Below are positions 15,984 through 24,390 of a stretch of 54,992 nt of DNA, one piece after another. The position numbers were made by a program, and so were the translations under genes. The DNA lies in assembly GCA_016794035.1 (NCBI GenBank), contig JAEUHS010000132.1:1-54992 (forward strand), read 5' to 3'. The notes below the pieces were generated by a model, which saw only the letters and a list, made by a program, of their open reading frames with translations, was not told where the DNA came from and ran no database searches. Position 1 is the stretch's first letter, and every line of letters starts with the position of its first letter. Source of the stretch: Planctomycetota bacterium (GTDB lineage: Bacteria; Planctomycetota; UBA1135; UBA2386).

Positions 15984-17249
15984 GTGCAGAACGAGTTCGA
16001 CTTCGCCCTCGCGCAGGACTTCGGCACCGCGCTGCTGCTCGGCGGCCTGCTCGGTATCGAGCGCGAGAAGCGCAACACGCGGTCCGGTTTCGGCCATGCG
16101 GGGCTGCGCAGCTTCATCCTGCTGTCGCAGGTCGGCGCGCTCGGTGGCTTCCTGAGCCAGGAGTTCGCCTCGCCGTGGATCCTCGCGGCGGCCTTGGTGG
16201 CGGCGACGGCGATGGTATTGGCCGGCTACTTCGTGACCGCGCGCCAGCATCCCGACAGCACCGGCCTGACCACCGAGCTGGCGGCGATCGTGACCTGCCT
16301 GCTCGGTGCGTTGGTCGTCACCGGTCACCGCGAACTCGGCATCGGCCTTGGGGTCGTGACCGCCGCCGTGCTCGCCTACAAGAAGCCGCTGCACGACATG
16401 GTGGGCCAGCTGGGCTGGGAGGACGTGCTCGCCGGGCTGCGGCTGTTGCTGGCGACGTTCATCGTGCTGCCGTTGCTGCCGAACGAGGCGGTCGATCCGT
16501 GGGGCGCGATCAACCCGTACAAGCTGTGGCTGCTGGTGCTGCTGATCTCAGGCCTGTCGCTGGTCGGCTACGTGGTGACGCGCTGGCTCGGCCCTGGACG
16601 CGGCATCGCCGTGACTGCGGCGGCCGGCGGCCTCGCCAGTTCGACCGCGGTGACGCTGACGTTCGTCAAGCAGAGCCACGAACCGCTCGTCGCACCGCGC
16701 CAGCTCGCCGGCGGCATCCTGCTGGCCTGGGCGGTGATGTTCGGCCGCGTCGTCGTCGCCGCTTCGGTGGTGGCGCCCGCCATGTTCGGCGCGCTGATCG
16801 TGCCGTTCGGCGCGATGCTGCTGACGAGCGCGGCGGGCGCCACCACGTGCCTGCTGCTCAACCGGCGTGCGGCGACGGCGGCCGGCGACGTCGAGATCAA
16901 GAACCCGTTCTCGCTGTGGGCCGCGAGCAAGTTCGCGCTGCTGTTCGCGGTCGTGCAGCTGCTGCTGGTGCTCGGCCAGCAGTCCCTGCCGCAGAGCGGC
17001 ATCTACACGATCGCCGCGCTGGCCGGTCTGACCGACGTCGATGCGATCACGCTGTCGATGGCGCAGCAGGTGCGCGGCAGCGACGTCGATCTGCACGTGG
17101 CGGTGGTCGCGATCGTCATCGCGACGGTCGCGAACACGCTGGTCAAGGCCGGCATGGCGGTGTTCCTCGGCAAGGGACTCGGCCGGCCGGTGCTGCTCGG
17201 CACGGCCGCGATCCTGGCGGTCGGAGCGGTGGCGCTGCTGCTCGGGTGA
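15984..17249 (+). CDS. MgtC/SapB and DUF4010 membrane protein
   Basis: This 421-residue protein has about a dozen hydrophobic segments. The N-terminal part (LLLGGLLGIEREKR and GLRSFILLSQVGALGG) matches the MgtC/SapB family. The rest, with GLASSTAVTLTFVKQSHE and the closing TLVKAGMAVFLG, matches the DUF4010 membrane domain that is usually fused to it. The role is uncertain; MgtC proteins are linked to magnesium limitation and ATP-synthase control, but this fused subgroup is uncharacterised. It starts with GTG at 15984 and ends 20 bases from the convergent glyS. Confidence 0.82.
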   Translation: MQNEFDFALAQDFGTALLLGGLLGIEREKRNTRSGFGHAGLRSFILLSQVGALGGFLSQEFASPWILAAALVAATAMVLAGYFVTARQHPDSTGLTTELAAIVTCLLGALVVTGHRELGIGLGVVTAAVLAYKKPLHDMVGQLGWEDVLAGLRLLLATFIVLPLLPNEAVDPWGAINPYKLWLLVLLISGLSLVGYVVTRWLGPGRGIAVTAAAGGLASSTAVTLTFVKQSHEPLVAPRQLAGGILLAWAVMFGRVVVAASVVAPAMFGALIVPFGAMLLTSAAGATTCLLLNRRAATAAGDVEIKNPFSLWAASKFALLFAVVQLLLVLGQQSLPQSGIYTIAALAGLTDVDAITLSMAQQVRGSDVDLHVAVVAIVIATVANTLVKAGMAVFLGKGLGRPVLLGTAAILAVGAVALLLG

Positions 17250-17268
17250 GGTCGGGCCGCAGCCGCCT

Positions 17269-19377
17269 TCACGCCGCCAGCTTCGCCAGGTCCGCGATGC
17301 GGTTCATCAGCGCGTGCAGTTCGCGCAGCAGCGCGTGCCGGTTGGTGCGCAGCGCCGCGTCCTCGGCGTTGACCATCACCGTGTCGAAGAACGCGTCGAC
17401 CGGCGCCTTCAGCGCCGCGCACTCGGTCAGCGCCGCCTGGTAGTCGCCGGCGTCGAACTTCGGCGTCGCCGACTTCGCGACGCGGCGCAGCGCGGCGAAC
17501 AGGGCCTGTTCCTTGGCGTCCTGCAGCAGCCTCTCCTGCACGGCGCCGCCGGCCGCCGACTCGCTCTTCTTCAGGATGTTGCCGATGCGCTTGTTCGCCG
17601 CCGCCAGCGACGCGGCCTCCGGCAGCGCCGCGAAGGCGCGCACGGCTGCCAGCCGTTTCGGTACTTCGGCGAGCTGCTGCGGCCGCAGGCTCAGCACCGC
17701 ATCGATCTCCTGCGCCGTGTAGCCCTGCTCCTTCAGCTGCGACGCCAGCCGGTCGAACACGAACTCGCTCAGCGCCGCCGTCGGGTCCTGGATCGACGCG
17801 CCGAACGCCGGCACCGCGAAACCGATCAGCTGGTCGAGCCGCAGCGGCAGTTCGCGTTCGACCAGCATGCGCACGACGCCGAGCGCGTGGCGCCGCAGCG
17901 CGAACGGGTCCTTGTCGCCGGTCGGCACCTGGCCGATGCCGAACAGGCCGACCAGCGTCTCGAGCTTGTCGGCGAGCGCGACCGCGATGCCGGTGAGGCT
18001 GCGCGGCAGCGCGTCGCCCTGGAAGCGCGGCTTGTAGTGGTCCTCGATCGCAAAGGCGATCTCCTGCGATTCGCCGTCGTTCTGCGCGTAGTAGCGGCCC
18101 ATCGTGCCCTGCAGCTCGGGGAACTCGCCGACCATCTCGGTCAGCAGGTCGGCCTTCGCCAGCCGCGCCGTGTGCTCGGCGGCTTCTGCCAGGGCGGGCC
18201 CTTCGAGCACGTTGCCGATGCGGCGGGCGATCGCGCCGACGCGTTCGACGCGTTCGCCCTGCGTGCCGAGCCTGTTGTGGTAGACGACCTTGCCGAGTCC
18301 CGGCAGCCGCGACGCCAGCGTCTTCTTCCGGTCCTGGTCGAAGAAGAACTTCGCGTCGGCGAGCCGCGGCCGCACGACGCGTTCGTTGCCGGAGACCACC
18401 GCGCTCGCGTCGGCGGGGTGGATGTTGCTGACCAGCAGGAACCGGTTGGTCAACTTCCCGTGCGCGTCGAGCAGCGGGAAGTACTTCTGGTTCAGCTTCA
18501 TGGTCAGGATCAGGCACTCCTGCGGCACCGCCAGGAACTCGGGCTCGAACTGGCACAGCAGCACGTTCGGCCGTTCGACCAGCGCGGTCACCTCGTCGAG
18601 CAGGGCCGGGTCGGCGATCGGCGTCAGGCCCTCGGCCTGCGCCTTCGCCTGCAGCTGGCGCTCGATGTCGGCGCGGCGCTCGGCGAACGAAGCGACGACC
18701 GCGCCGTCGTCGCGCAGCTGGGCCTCGTAGCCGTCGGCGTCGCGCAGCGTGAGCACCGGCGCCTTGCTCGCGAAGCGATGGCCCTGCGTCTCGCGCCCGC
18801 TCGTGAGCCCGAGCGCCGTGACCGGCACCACGTCCTTGCCGTGCAGCGCGACCAGCCGGTGCGCGGGCCGCACGAACTTCACGTTCGTCCAGCCGTCGGC
18901 CTGCTGGTAGGTCATCACCTTCGGGATCGGCAGCTGCTGCAGGGCCGTGTCGAGCGCCACCTGCAGGCCGGCGGCGAGCAACGCGCCCGGCACCACGCGC
19001 GGCAGGAACAGCGTCTCGTTCTTGCCGTCCTGCGCGCGCACCAGCTGCGGCACCACCGACACGTCGGCGCCGATCGAGGCGAGCTTCTTCTTCAGCACCT
19101 CGGTCGGTTGCCCGCCGGCGTCGAGCCCGATCTTGACCGGCACCAGCTTGACCTGCTCGGGCCGGTCCGCGGCGCGCGCCGCGACGTGCGTGACGTGCAC
19201 CGCCAGCCGCCGCGGCGTCGCGAACGTCGTCGCCACCGCCCCGTCGCCGGCGAGCCCCTGCGTCTGCAGGCTCGCGAACAGCACTTCGCCGAAGGCCGAG
19301 CCGAGCTTCTGCAGCGACTTCGGCGGCAGTTCCTCGACGAACAGTTCGACCAGCAGGCTCGCGGTTCTCATGGTCAT
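17269..19377 (-). CDS. glyS: Glycyl-tRNA synthetase beta subunit
   Basis: The protein has 702 residues, the normal length for the beta chain of the alpha2beta2 bacterial GlyRS. The N-terminal signature LLVELFVEELPPKSL is present, followed by TFATPRRLAVHV and the HD-like region. The C-terminal anticodon-binding DALR-like part ends with the typical VNAEDAALRTNRHALL. It works with the alpha subunit to charge tRNA-Gly. The start ATG at 19377 overlaps the glyQ stop (TGATG), giving tight coupling. The open frame continues far upstream only because stop codons are rare in antisense GC-rich DNA. Confidence 0.96.
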   Translation of the reverse strand: MTMRTASLLVELFVEELPPKSLQKLGSAFGEVLFASLQTQGLAGDGAVATTFATPRRLAVHVTHVAARAADRPEQVKLVPVKIGLDAGGQPTEVLKKKLASIGADVSVVPQLVRAQDGKNETLFLPRVVPGALLAAGLQVALDTALQQLPIPKVMTYQQADGWTNVKFVRPAHRLVALHGKDVVPVTALGLTSGRETQGHRFASKAPVLTLRDADGYEAQLRDDGAVVASFAERRADIERQLQAKAQAEGLTPIADPALLDEVTALVERPNVLLCQFEPEFLAVPQECLILTMKLNQKYFPLLDAHGKLTNRFLLVSNIHPADASAVVSGNERVVRPRLADAKFFFDQDRKKTLASRLPGLGKVVYHNRLGTQGERVERVGAIARRIGNVLEGPALAEAAEHTARLAKADLLTEMVGEFPELQGTMGRYYAQNDGESQEIAFAIEDHYKPRFQGDALPRSLTGIAVALADKLETLVGLFGIGQVPTGDKDPFALRRHALGVVRMLVERELPLRLDQLIGFAVPAFGASIQDPTAALSEFVFDRLASQLKEQGYTAQEIDAVLSLRPQQLAEVPKRLAAVRAFAALPEAASLAAANKRIGNILKKSESAAGGAVQERLLQDAKEQALFAALRRVAKSATPKFDAGDYQAALTECAALKAPVDAFFDTVMVNAEDAALRTNRHALLRELHALMNRIADLAKLAA

Positions 19378-20306
19378 CAGGCGCTCTTCGGTGCGTTGGC
19401 CTCGGCCAGCTTCGCCAGCACCTCGTCGGCCCAGGCCTTCGGCGCCATCGGGAAACCCAGCCGCGCGCGGCTCTCGAGGTAGCTCTGCGCGACGGCGCGC
19501 GCGAGGTTGCGGATGCGGCCGATGTAGGCGGCGCGTTCGGTGACCGAGATCGCGCCGCGCGCGTCGAGCAGGTTGAACGTGTGGCCGGCCTTCAGCAGCT
19601 GCTCGTAGGCGGGCAGCGCGAGCTGTTGCGTCATCAGGTGCTGGCTCTGCCGCTCGTGCGCGGCGAACGCCGCCAGCAGGAACTCGACGTCGCTGTGCTC
19701 GAAGTTGTAGGCGCTCTGCTCGACCTCGTTCTGGTGGAACACGTCGCCGTAGGTGAGGCCCGGCGCGTACTCGAGGTCGAACACGTTCTCCTTGCCCTGC
19801 AGATACATGCACAGCCGTTCGAGGCCGTAGGTGATCTCGCCGGTGATCGGCCGGCAGTCGATGCCGCCGACCTGCTGGAAATAGGTGAACTGCGTCACCT
19901 CCATGCCATTGAGCCACACCTCCCAGCCGAGCCCCCAGCAGCCGAGCGTCGGGTTCTCCCAGTCGTCCTCGACGAAGCGCACGTCGTTCTGCGTCAGGTC
20001 GAAGCCGACCGCCTGCAGCGAACCCAGATACAGGTCGAGGATGTTCGCCGGCGACGGCTTCAGCACGACCTGGAACTGGTAGTAGTGCTGCAGGCGGTTG
20101 GGGTTCTGGCCGTAGCGGCCGTCCTTGGGCCGGCGGCTCGGCTGCACGTAGGCGGCCTGCCACGGCTCCGGACCGAGCGCGCGCAGGAACGTCGCCGTGT
20201 GGCTGGTGCCGGCGCCGACCTCCATGTCGTAGGGCTGCAGCAGCGCGCAGCCCTGCTTGTCCCAGTAGTCCTGGAGGCGGAGGATCAGCTGCTGGAACGT
20301 CGGCAT
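19377..20306 (-). CDS. glyQ: Glycyl-tRNA synthetase alpha subunit
   Basis: This 309-residue class II synthetase subunit binds ATP, glycine and the acceptor end. The motifs are very conserved: LILRLQDYWDKQGCALLQPY, EVGAGTSHTATFLRALGP, PWQAAYVQPSRRPKDGRYG and WEVWLNGMEVTQFTYFQQ. It is the first gene of the glyQ-glyS operon. A TAGGAT hexamer lies 12 bases before the ATG and no Shine-Dalgarno is visible. It diverges from the sigma-fusion gene with a 73-base gap. Confidence 0.97.
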   Translation of the reverse strand: MPTFQQLILRLQDYWDKQGCALLQPYDMEVGAGTSHTATFLRALGPEPWQAAYVQPSRRPKDGRYGQNPNRLQHYYQFQVVLKPSPANILDLYLGSLQAVGFDLTQNDVRFVEDDWENPTLGCWGLGWEVWLNGMEVTQFTYFQQVGGIDCRPITGEITYGLERLCMYLQGKENVFDLEYAPGLTYGDVFHQNEVEQSAYNFEHSDVEFLLAAFAAHERQSQHLMTQQLALPAYEQLLKAGHTFNLLDARGAISVTERAAYIGRIRNLARAVAQSYLESRARLGFPMAPKAWADEVLAKLAEANAPKSA

Positions 20307-20318
20307 CGGCGGCGGGCG

Positions 20319-20324
20319 ATCCTA
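20319..20324 (-). promoter_or_regulatory. Candidate -10 element (TAGGAT) upstream of glyQ
   Basis: On the minus strand TAGGAT ends 12 bases before the glyQ ATG at 20306, leaving a leader of about 5 bases. No Shine-Dalgarno fits in between. Confidence 0.35.
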
Positions 20325-20379
20325 CGGGCCGGCCGCCGGATTTTCCGGCGCACGTTCCGGCGTCGCGACGAGTAGCGGC

Positions 20380-22989
20380 ATGCGATCCGAACCCGATGCC
20401 CTGACCCCCGAACAGGCGTTCGCCGCGTTCCGCCGCCGCGGCGACGGGCGCGCGCTCGCCGCCGCCTTCGACGCGACCGCGCCCGAACTGCTGCGCGTGG
20501 CGGCGTTCCTGGTGCCGCGCGACGACGTCGAGGACCTGTTGCACCAGACCTTCGGCACGGCGATGGCGCGTGGCAGTGCCTACGACGCCAGCCGGCCGCT
20601 GCTGCCCTGGCTGCTCGGCATCCTGGCCAACGAGGCGCGCACGCTGCGCCGCCGCGCGCGCATGCGCCGCCGCGATCGCGATGCGCGCTCGCCGGCGGCC
20701 GCACGCGATCCGGTGGCGGCCGCGAGCGATCGCGAGACCGCGGCGGCGTTCGCCGGCGCGCTGCAGGAACTCTCGCACGACGATGCCAGTCTGCTGCGGC
20801 AGCACCTGCTCGACGACCTCAGCTGCCGCGAGATCGCCGCGCGCGCGCACAAGCCCGCGGGCACCGTGCGCACGCAGGTCGCGCGGGCGATGGGCGAACT
20901 GCGGCGCCGGCTGCCGGTCGGCCTCGCGGTCGCACCGGGCTTCGGCGACGTCGGGCCGCGCGCGTTGGCGAACGTGCGGGCGCGGCTGCTCGCGGGATCG
21001 CCGGCGATCGCCGTGGCCGGCGGACTGTGGCTGCGCGCGCGCTGGTGGCTCGTCACGTTCTGCGCCACGGCCTCGGTCGCGGCGGTCGTGCTGTTCGCGC
21101 CGCGCACCGAGCCGGCGGCGACCGGGCCGGTCGTCGCCGACGTCGGCGGCCACGTCGTGCCGGCGCACGGCGACGGGTCGACGGCGGCGCCGCCGACGCC
21201 CGTGGTAGCGAGCACGCAGCGCGAGTCGATGCCCGCGGCGGCGCCGGCATGGCGGCTGCGCGGCACCGTGCGTGCGAACACGGGCGAGCCGCTGCCGCAT
21301 GCCGTCGTGCGTTGCCAGCTGTTCGAGATGGGGCCGGTGGTCGCCGAGGCGCCGACCGATGCCGAGGGGCGCTACGAACTCGACCTCGCCTTCTGGCGCG
21401 ATCGGCCGCCGCTCGATCGCAGCGGCAACCGCCTGGTCGCCGTCGCCGAGGCGCCGGGCCGCGACGCCGAGACGCATTTCGCGAGCCTGCCGTCGCTGCC
21501 GGTCGCCGGACCGCTGTTGCTGGCGCACGACTTCGAGCTGGCCCCGTACGTGACGCTGTGGGGCCGCGTCGTCGACCGGTTCGGGCAGCCGGTGCCGGCC
21601 CGACTCAATGCGTTCGGTGTGGGACCCGACGAGCCGCTGCACGCGTTTGCGAACGCCGACGACCAGGGCCATTTCCGGCTGGCGCTCCGCGAGGGTCTGC
21701 CGCGCGTGCGCATCGATGCGCGGCACGCGGTCGCCGGCCGCAGCCGCTTCGAGGTCGAGCTGCCGCCCGGCGGCGAACGCGATCTCGGCGACGTCGTGCT
21801 GGCGCCCGGCCATGCGATCCGCGGCCGCGTCGCGCTGCTGGACGGCACGCCGGTGCCGGACATCGAGGTCAACGTGCGCGGTGGCCTGCGGGTCGACGAC
21901 GGCCTGCCGCAGGTCGGGCCGAACTACTGGTACTTCGAGACGCGCACCGACGACGAGGGGCGTTTCGCCGCCAACCGCTCGGTGCTCGATCGCTGGGAGG
22001 TCTACGTGACCGGTCCGCTGGGCATGCACGAGGACTTCGTCATCGGCCATGGCGGGCGGTGGCTGCCCGCCGAAGCGGACACCGTCGACCTGCGGCTCGA
22101 CGGCGTGCGCGTCGACCTGTCCTGGTCGGACTCCGCCGGGCGGTCGTTGCTGCCGCGCGCGACGCAGGTGGTCGTGTTCGCGGCCGACGCCGGCGATGCC
22201 GCGGCGGCCGCCCGCGGCGGCGACGCAACCGCGCTGCAGCGGGCGCTGGCCGACGAGTGGACGCGCGCGCCGCATGTCGTCGTGCCGCGCGGCGCTTTCG
22301 TCTGGTTGCGCGCGGACGCGTCGGGCGGCTTCGGCGCCGACGAACTGGTGCAGATGCCGATGCAGAACGGCGCGTTCGCCGTCGACCTGCGGCTGGCCGA
22401 GACGCCGGCGACGTTGCTGACGGTGCGCGCACGCTTCGCCGACGGTGGTGTGCCGGCGGACTTCACCTGCTCGGTGCAGCCCCAGGCCGGCGCCAGCCTG
22501 CGCGCGTTCGAGGTGCTGCGCAGCGGCCCCGGCGAGGTGCACGGCACCTGCGCCGTCGGGCCGGTGCGCGTCGAGGTCGCGGCCTACCCGGAGACGTTCG
22601 ACAAGGTCGTCGAGTCGCGCGTGCTGGTCACCGAGGCGGGGCGTGAGAACGAACTCGACATCGTGCTCGCGCGCCGCGGCCGCATCCGCTTCGTGCTGCG
22701 CGACGCCAGTGCCCCCGACCGCGTCACCGACGAGGGCATCGACGGCGAGGTGACGATCGGCACCGTGCGCGCGGGCCGCTTCTTCTGGCAGGGCGGCACG
22801 ACCGAGTCCGCCTCGATCGACTACTGGGGCAGTCCGCCGCTCGGCCACCCGGTCGAGTCGATGGCGATGGTGCCGGTCGGTCGCACCGACGTGCGCTTCG
22901 AGTTCGAGGGCTACCAGCCGGTGACGCTCGCGTTCGACGTGACCGAGGCGGCGCCCGAAGTCGTGTCGGTCTGGCTGCAGCCGCGCTGA
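20380..22989 (+). CDS. ECF sigma factor fused to a membrane segment and carboxypeptidase-regulatory-like repeats
   Basis: The protein has 869 residues. Residues of about 25-92 are a sigma-70 region 2 (LVPRDDVEDLLHQTFG and LPWLLGILANEARTLRRRAR). Residues of about 122-180 are region 4 (LSCREIAARAHKPAGTVRTQV, helix-turn-helix). A hydrophobic segment at about 222-241 follows, flanked by Arg on the inside. The remaining 600 or so residues lie outside the membrane by this topology. They form several beta-sandwich modules of the carboxypeptidase-regulatory type (WRLRGTVRANTGEPLPHAVV, GRVVDRFGQPVPA, IRGRVALLDGTPVPDIEV). A sigma factor anchored in the membrane through its own sensor-like tail needs no separate anti-sigma factor for localisation. 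Release by proteolysis is one possible mechanism (inference). It could alternatively be degenerate in promoter binding. ATG 20380 is clear. Confidence 0.85.
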   Translation: MRSEPDALTPEQAFAAFRRRGDGRALAAAFDATAPELLRVAAFLVPRDDVEDLLHQTFGTAMARGSAYDASRPLLPWLLGILANEARTLRRRARMRRRDRDARSPAAARDPVAAASDRETAAAFAGALQELSHDDASLLRQHLLDDLSCREIAARAHKPAGTVRTQVARAMGELRRRLPVGLAVAPGFGDVGPRALANVRARLLAGSPAIAVAGGLWLRARWWLVTFCATASVAAVVLFAPRTEPAATGPVVADVGGHVVPAHGDGSTAAPPTPVVASTQRESMPAAAPAWRLRGTVRANTGEPLPHAVVRCQLFEMGPVVAEAPTDAEGRYELDLAFWRDRPPLDRSGNRLVAVAEAPGRDAETHFASLPSLPVAGPLLLAHDFELAPYVTLWGRVVDRFGQPVPARLNAFGVGPDEPLHAFANADDQGHFRLALREGLPRVRIDARHAVAGRSRFEVELPPGGERDLGDVVLAPGHAIRGRVALLDGTPVPDIEVNVRGGLRVDDGLPQVGPNYWYFETRTDDEGRFAANRSVLDRWEVYVTGPLGMHEDFVIGHGGRWLPAEADTVDLRLDGVRVDLSWSDSAGRSLLPRATQVVVFAADAGDAAAAARGGDATALQRALADEWTRAPHVVVPRGAFVWLRADASGGFGADELVQMPMQNGAFAVDLRLAETPATLLTVRARFADGGVPADFTCSVQPQAGASLRAFEVLRSGPGEVHGTCAVGPVRVEVAAYPETFDKVVESRVLVTEAGRENELDIVLARRGRIRFVLRDASAPDRVTDEGIDGEVTIGTVRAGRFFWQGGTTESASIDYWGSPPLGHPVESMAMVPVGRTDVRFEFEGYQPVTLAFDVTEAAPEVVSVWLQPR

Positions 22990-23038
22990 TCGGGCCGCGG
23001 CGAACGTCCCGCCCCGGTGACGCGGCTCGCGGGTCGAC

Positions 23039-23044
23039 TACTGT
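23039..23044 (+). promoter_or_regulatory. Candidate -10 element (TACTGT) for a leaderless start
   Basis: TACTGT ends 8 bases before the ATG at 23053. An in-frame GTG at 23017 lies upstream of it, so accepting this promoter also favours the ATG. Confidence 0.3.
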
Positions 23045-23052
23045 TCCAGGTG

Positions 23053-24222
23053 ATGGTGACGCACCTGCATCCGTTCGCGGCCGCCGCGGTGGTCGCCGCC
23101 GCGCTGTTCACGCCGGGAGGCGCCGGTTCGATCAAGCCGCATCCGTCGGCGTACCGCATGGCCAACCTGGCGCAGTGGATCGTCGAGGGCCGGCTGCTCG
23201 GCGACGGCCGCATCGAGGTGGCGACCGAGTACCACGTGGCCCCGGGTGTCGGCACGACCCGGGTCTTCGCCGTGCCCTCGCTGGCGGCGATGCCGCGCGT
23301 GCCGTTCGATTGGAACGGCCGCACCCACGAGCCGATCCGCGTCGACACCGTGCTGCTGTTCCTGCAGGCGAACCCCGACGACGGCGCCTGGGAGCCGTTG
23401 CACCTGCTCGAGGGTCGCGCCCGCGGCGTCCTGTGGTTCGCCGGCGACGAGGTCTGGGGCTACGCCCAGCAGATCAACCCGGGACCCTACGAACTGACCC
23501 GCTGGCAGGACCGCGACGGCGACCAGTCCACGCCCGCCGATCCGCCCGGCGTGCGCCGCGAGATCGCCGCCGGTCTCGTGGCGCGGCAGCGCTGGCAGGC
23601 GACCCTGGCGATCGCCGATCCGGAGCGGCGCGCGGCGGCCGTCGCCGACTGGTTCTCGCCCCGCACGTCGCCGGACGGGGCCCGCTGGCAGGAGCGGGAA
23701 TGGCCGGATCTGCAGGCCGCGGCGCAGGCGCTGGGCGAGCGCATGGTGGCGCCGCTCGCGAAGTTGATCGCGACCGACCCGGACGAGGGCGCAGTCGGCG
23801 CCGCCGTTCGCGTGCTGTGCGACCTGCAGACCGAGGCGCGCGACGCGGTGCCGGCGGCGATCGGGCGTCTGCGCGACCTGCGCGGCGCGCGCGCGTTCGA
23901 CCTGCTGCGGTTGCTGCGCGCGGCGCAGGATCCGCGCGCGATCGACGTGCTGCGCGACCAGGTCGCGAGCGCGGCCCCGTTCGCGGCGGCCGAGGCGGGG
24001 CTCGCCCTGCACTGCTGCGGCGATGCCGAGGCGGCGGCGCGGCTGCGGGCGCGGCTGACCGCGGACAGCGACGGCACGCTCGCGGTCGCCGAGATCGCCG
24101 CCCTGCTCGATGCCCTGCACGACATCGATGCAGCCGCCGCCGAGGCGCTGGTGCGGACCCGGTTCGCGCAGCTCGACGCGCTGTGGACGCAGCGGAACTG
24201 GCTGCGGCGCCTCGCGCGCTGA
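23053..24222 (+). CDS. Secreted protein with HEAT-like helical repeats
   Basis: The protein has 389 residues. A short signal peptide (about 1-25, HPFAAAAVVAAALF) precedes a beta-rich part (about 30-165) and then helical repeats rich in Ala, Arg, Leu and Asp (about 215-385). These have HEAT/PBS-like units such as VGAAVRVLCDL and RAFDLLRLLRAAQDPRAID. I recognise no enzyme motif. The ATG at 23053 puts the hydrophobic signal at the N-terminus; the GTG at 23017 would bury it by 12 residues. It lies 63 bases after the sigma-fusion gene on the same strand and may share its transcription. Confidence 0.6.
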   Translation: MVTHLHPFAAAAVVAAALFTPGGAGSIKPHPSAYRMANLAQWIVEGRLLGDGRIEVATEYHVAPGVGTTRVFAVPSLAAMPRVPFDWNGRTHEPIRVDTVLLFLQANPDDGAWEPLHLLEGRARGVLWFAGDEVWGYAQQINPGPYELTRWQDRDGDQSTPADPPGVRREIAAGLVARQRWQATLAIADPERRAAAVADWFSPRTSPDGARWQEREWPDLQAAAQALGERMVAPLAKLIATDPDEGAVGAAVRVLCDLQTEARDAVPAAIGRLRDLRGARAFDLLRLLRAAQDPRAIDVLRDQVASAAPFAAAEAGLALHCCGDAEAAARLRARLTADSDGTLAVAEIAALLDALHDIDAAAAEALVRTRFAQLDALWTQRNWLRRLAR

Positions 24223-24390
24223 CCGGCGTCGGCCATGCGCCGCGACGGAAGTGGCCGCGGTGGGGTGCGCTCCCGATGGGGGGCGGGTTGATCGCGGTCG
24301 GGAGCGGGGTAAGGTCTCACGGCCTGCCCAGGCCCGGTGCCCCCGTCTCCCCCGGGTCGATTGCCCTCCCACGTTACGCCAGAGGTATCC

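Noticed and set aside
19378..22848. Long upstream extension of the glyS frame
   Set aside because: It would run antisense through glyQ and the sigma-fusion gene. The glyS homology begins at 19377, directly at an ATG overlapping the glyQ stop.
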